A DNA stretch of 64,000 nucleotides, taken from assembly GCF_018918075.1 (NCBI RefSeq), contig NZ_JAHLPW010000007.1, forward strand, positions 62,001-126,000. The letters run 5' to 3'. Shown in pieces: positions 62,597-64,000 of this stretch; position 1 is the first letter of the stretch; every line of letters begins with the position of its first letter. The position numbers and the translations under genes are program-made. Below the pieces are notes generated by a model. That model did no database searches. It saw only the letters and a program-made list of their open reading frames with translations, and was not told the DNA's origin. This stretch comes from Virgibacillus sp. MSJ-26 (GTDB lineage Bacteria; Bacillota; Bacilli; Bacillales; Amphibacillaceae).

Positions 62597-64000
62597 TTAC
62601 AATTTGAACTGATTGACCAACTCAGATAGTCCCTCGGCAAGTTTTGCAAGGTCTTTGGAGCTCGTTGAAACTTCCTCCATGGAAGCACTAATTTGCTGTG
62701 CAGAGGCTGATGTTTCTTCAACACCTGCTGCTGACTCTTCTGAAATAGCTGCTATTTCTTGGATAGAGCCATTCATCTGCTGACCGCTTGACGCAATATG
62801 GTTTAAACTAGAAGAAATTGACGTTACATTTTTAACCATGTATTTTACAGCTTGATTGATTCCCTCGAGTTTATCGCTTGTTGCTTCTATTTGACTTGTG
62901 CCTTGTTCAACTTGTTCGTATCCACTTTGAAGTGATTTTGCAACAATACTAGACTCGTTTTGAATGCTCGTGACGATATCTGTAATATCTGTAACTGAAT
63001 TTGATACTTGTTCAGCAAGTTTTCTCACTTCATCAGCGACAACTGCAAATCCTTTGCCGTGTTCGCCGGCTCGAGCTGCCTCTATCGCTGCGTTGAGTGC
63101 CAGGAGATTTGTTTGATCGTTGATGTCTTGAATAACTGACACTAACTTGGTGATTTTTTGTGAATGATCATCAAGTCCCTGAACTTTTTCAACGGCGTCC
63201 TGAACGATGTGATCAATTTTCTTCATTTGTCCTTTGGAAGCATCCATTAATTCGCTGCCTTCATTGGTAATATCTAATACTTTATCCGTACTTTTTTGGA
63301 TATCTACACCATTACTGTTGGCGTCATCAATATCTTTTGTGAATTGTTGCATGGTTGCTGATAAGTCACTAGCCGTGCTTGCTTCTGTTTCTGACCCTGA
63401 AGCAAGTTCTTCCATTGTGAAGGAGACTTGTTCGGCTCCTTCTTTCACTTCATTAGCTGATTGCGTTAGTTCTTCACTCTGGCTAGATACCGTTTCAGAA
63501 ACGACGCTTATCTGACCGAGCAATTCTCGCATATTATTATTTAAGTTATTTGTTGCTGTAACGAGTTGACCTGTTTCATCTTTTGATGATGTTTCTAACG
63601 GTTCCTGACTCAAGTCACCATCTGCAATAGCTTTCATGCGATTCATAACAAATCTAATCGGTTTTGTTATATTCCGTGCAGTGACTACTGAAACAATGAT
63701 GGCCAAGATTAAGACGATAACAAAAGCAATCAAGATCGGTACAAAAACACCACGCGCTTGTTTTTCAAAGTCTTTTAATTGGGCGGTTCCAGCGACAATC
63801 CAGTCTGTCGTCGGATTTTTGACAAATCCTGCGATTCTTTCATCACCGTCCAACTCGTAGTCGATCAGACCCTGTTCTCCTTTATTCATCATCATTTGGT
63901 AGAAATCCGCATCTGATTGATCTTCCCCAATTAACTTTTTATCGGGATGGGCAAGGAACTTACCAGTATTATCAATAACGACTGCGAAACCAGAATCACT
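62597..64000 (-). CDS. methyl-accepting chemotaxis protein, 5' end cut by the window
   Basis: Transmembrane chemoreceptor; the visible 467 residues begin inside a Cache-type sensor domain ([21 protein letters not shown]) and the true start lies beyond the right edge. A membrane helix ([21 protein letters not shown]) is followed by HAMP ([16 protein letters not shown]) and a signalling domain whose hairpin tip is [38 protein letters not shown]. The C-terminus has no NWETF-type receptor pentapeptide. Sensed ligand unknown. Downstream motA-motB on the same strand is a separate transcript judging by the hairpin between them. Confidence 0.94.
   Translation of the reverse strand, partial: SDSGFAVVIDNTGKFLAHPDKKLIGEDQSDADFYQMMMNKGEQGLIDYELDGDERIAGFVKNPTTDWIVAGTAQLKDFEKQARGVFVPILIAFVIVLILAIIVSVVTARNITKPIRFVMNRMKAIADGDLSQEPLETSSKDETGQLVTATNNLNNNMRELLGQISVVSETVSSQSEELTQSANEVKEGAEQVSFTMEELASGSETEASTASDLSATMQQFTKDIDDANSNGVDIQKSTDKVLDITNEGSELMDASKGQMKKIDHIVQDAVEKVQGLDDHSQKITKLVSVIQDINDQTNLLALNAAIEAARAGEHGKGFAVVADEVRKLAEQVSNSVTDITDIVTSIQNESSIVAKSLQSGYEQVEQGTSQIEATSDKLEGINQAVKYMVKNVTSISSSLNHIASSGQQMNGSIQEIAAISEESAAGVEETSASAQQISASMEEVSTSSKDLAKLAEGLSELVNQFKL

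Overview
The window looks like the chromosome of a moderately halophilic or alkaliphilic spore-forming Bacillaceae (low GC, Firmicute-type). The reasons are an Mrp Na+/H+ antiporter operon, the cdaA-cdaR-glmM and sigW-rsiW pairs, Spo0E-like and YjcZ-like sporulation-type small proteins, strong GGAGG ribosome sites, and very acidic secreted proteins. A complete mevalonate lower pathway (mvaA-mvaK1-mvaD-mvaK2) is a useful taxonomic marker, because many Bacillus species use only the MEP route. Most genes lie on the minus strand.

Layout. 1-4.6 kb: mrpABCD, with the E-G genes presumably beyond the left edge. 5.2-9.7 kb: single genes (KdpD-like Usp protein, PlsC, Qnr-like pentapeptide protein, methyltransferase, PAP2 phosphatase) and a preQ1-I riboswitch in front of queT. 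9.7-12.9 kb: a two-gene ABC exporter behind a TetR gene that seems to start with ATT, next to a long dyad operator. 13-19.4 kb: RluA-type synthase, S9 peptidase, an HssRS-like two-component system and glmM, the last gene of the c-di-AMP operon (cdaA-cdaR-glmM, to 21.6 kb). 21.7-24.3 kb: sigW-rsiW, a small spo0E-like gene and arginase. 24.4-28.9 kb: mevalonate genes. 29.1-29.9 kb: a five-tRNA operon (Glu-Thr-Tyr-Gln-Lys) with a clear promoter, a terminator and a truncated copy of the tRNA-Lys 5' half.

30.2-46.7 kb is the most distinctive part. A TasA/CalY-like fibre protein is followed by four large secreted hydrolases: an M6-type metalloprotease, two Xaa-Pro dipeptidyl-peptidase-type enzymes and an M64-type metalloprotease. 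All four end in the same C-terminal helical module of about 75-80 residues (FIMAH-like). Directly upstream on the same strand lies a complete Dpp/Opp peptide importer. Together they read as a locus for extracellular breakdown of proline-containing protein and uptake of the peptides. A Bacillaceae-type interspersed repeat splits the importer between the binding protein and the permeases.

46.9-56.8 kb: fabI, a BmrA-like exporter, a frameshifted small coiled-coil gene, an ABC transporter with a LytTR regulator fused to a dead ABC ATPase, small unknown genes, an aldo/keto reductase, YjcZ-type peptides and a YjaZ-like protease. 57-59.8 kb: kynU-kynB-kynA, converting tryptophan to anthranilate, behind a consensus promoter. 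59.8-60.95 kb: a RAYT transposase with REP palindromes, lying between the convergent 3' ends of kynA and motB; the motB reading frame runs into a palindrome. 60.9-64 kb: motB, motA and a chemoreceptor cut by the right edge.
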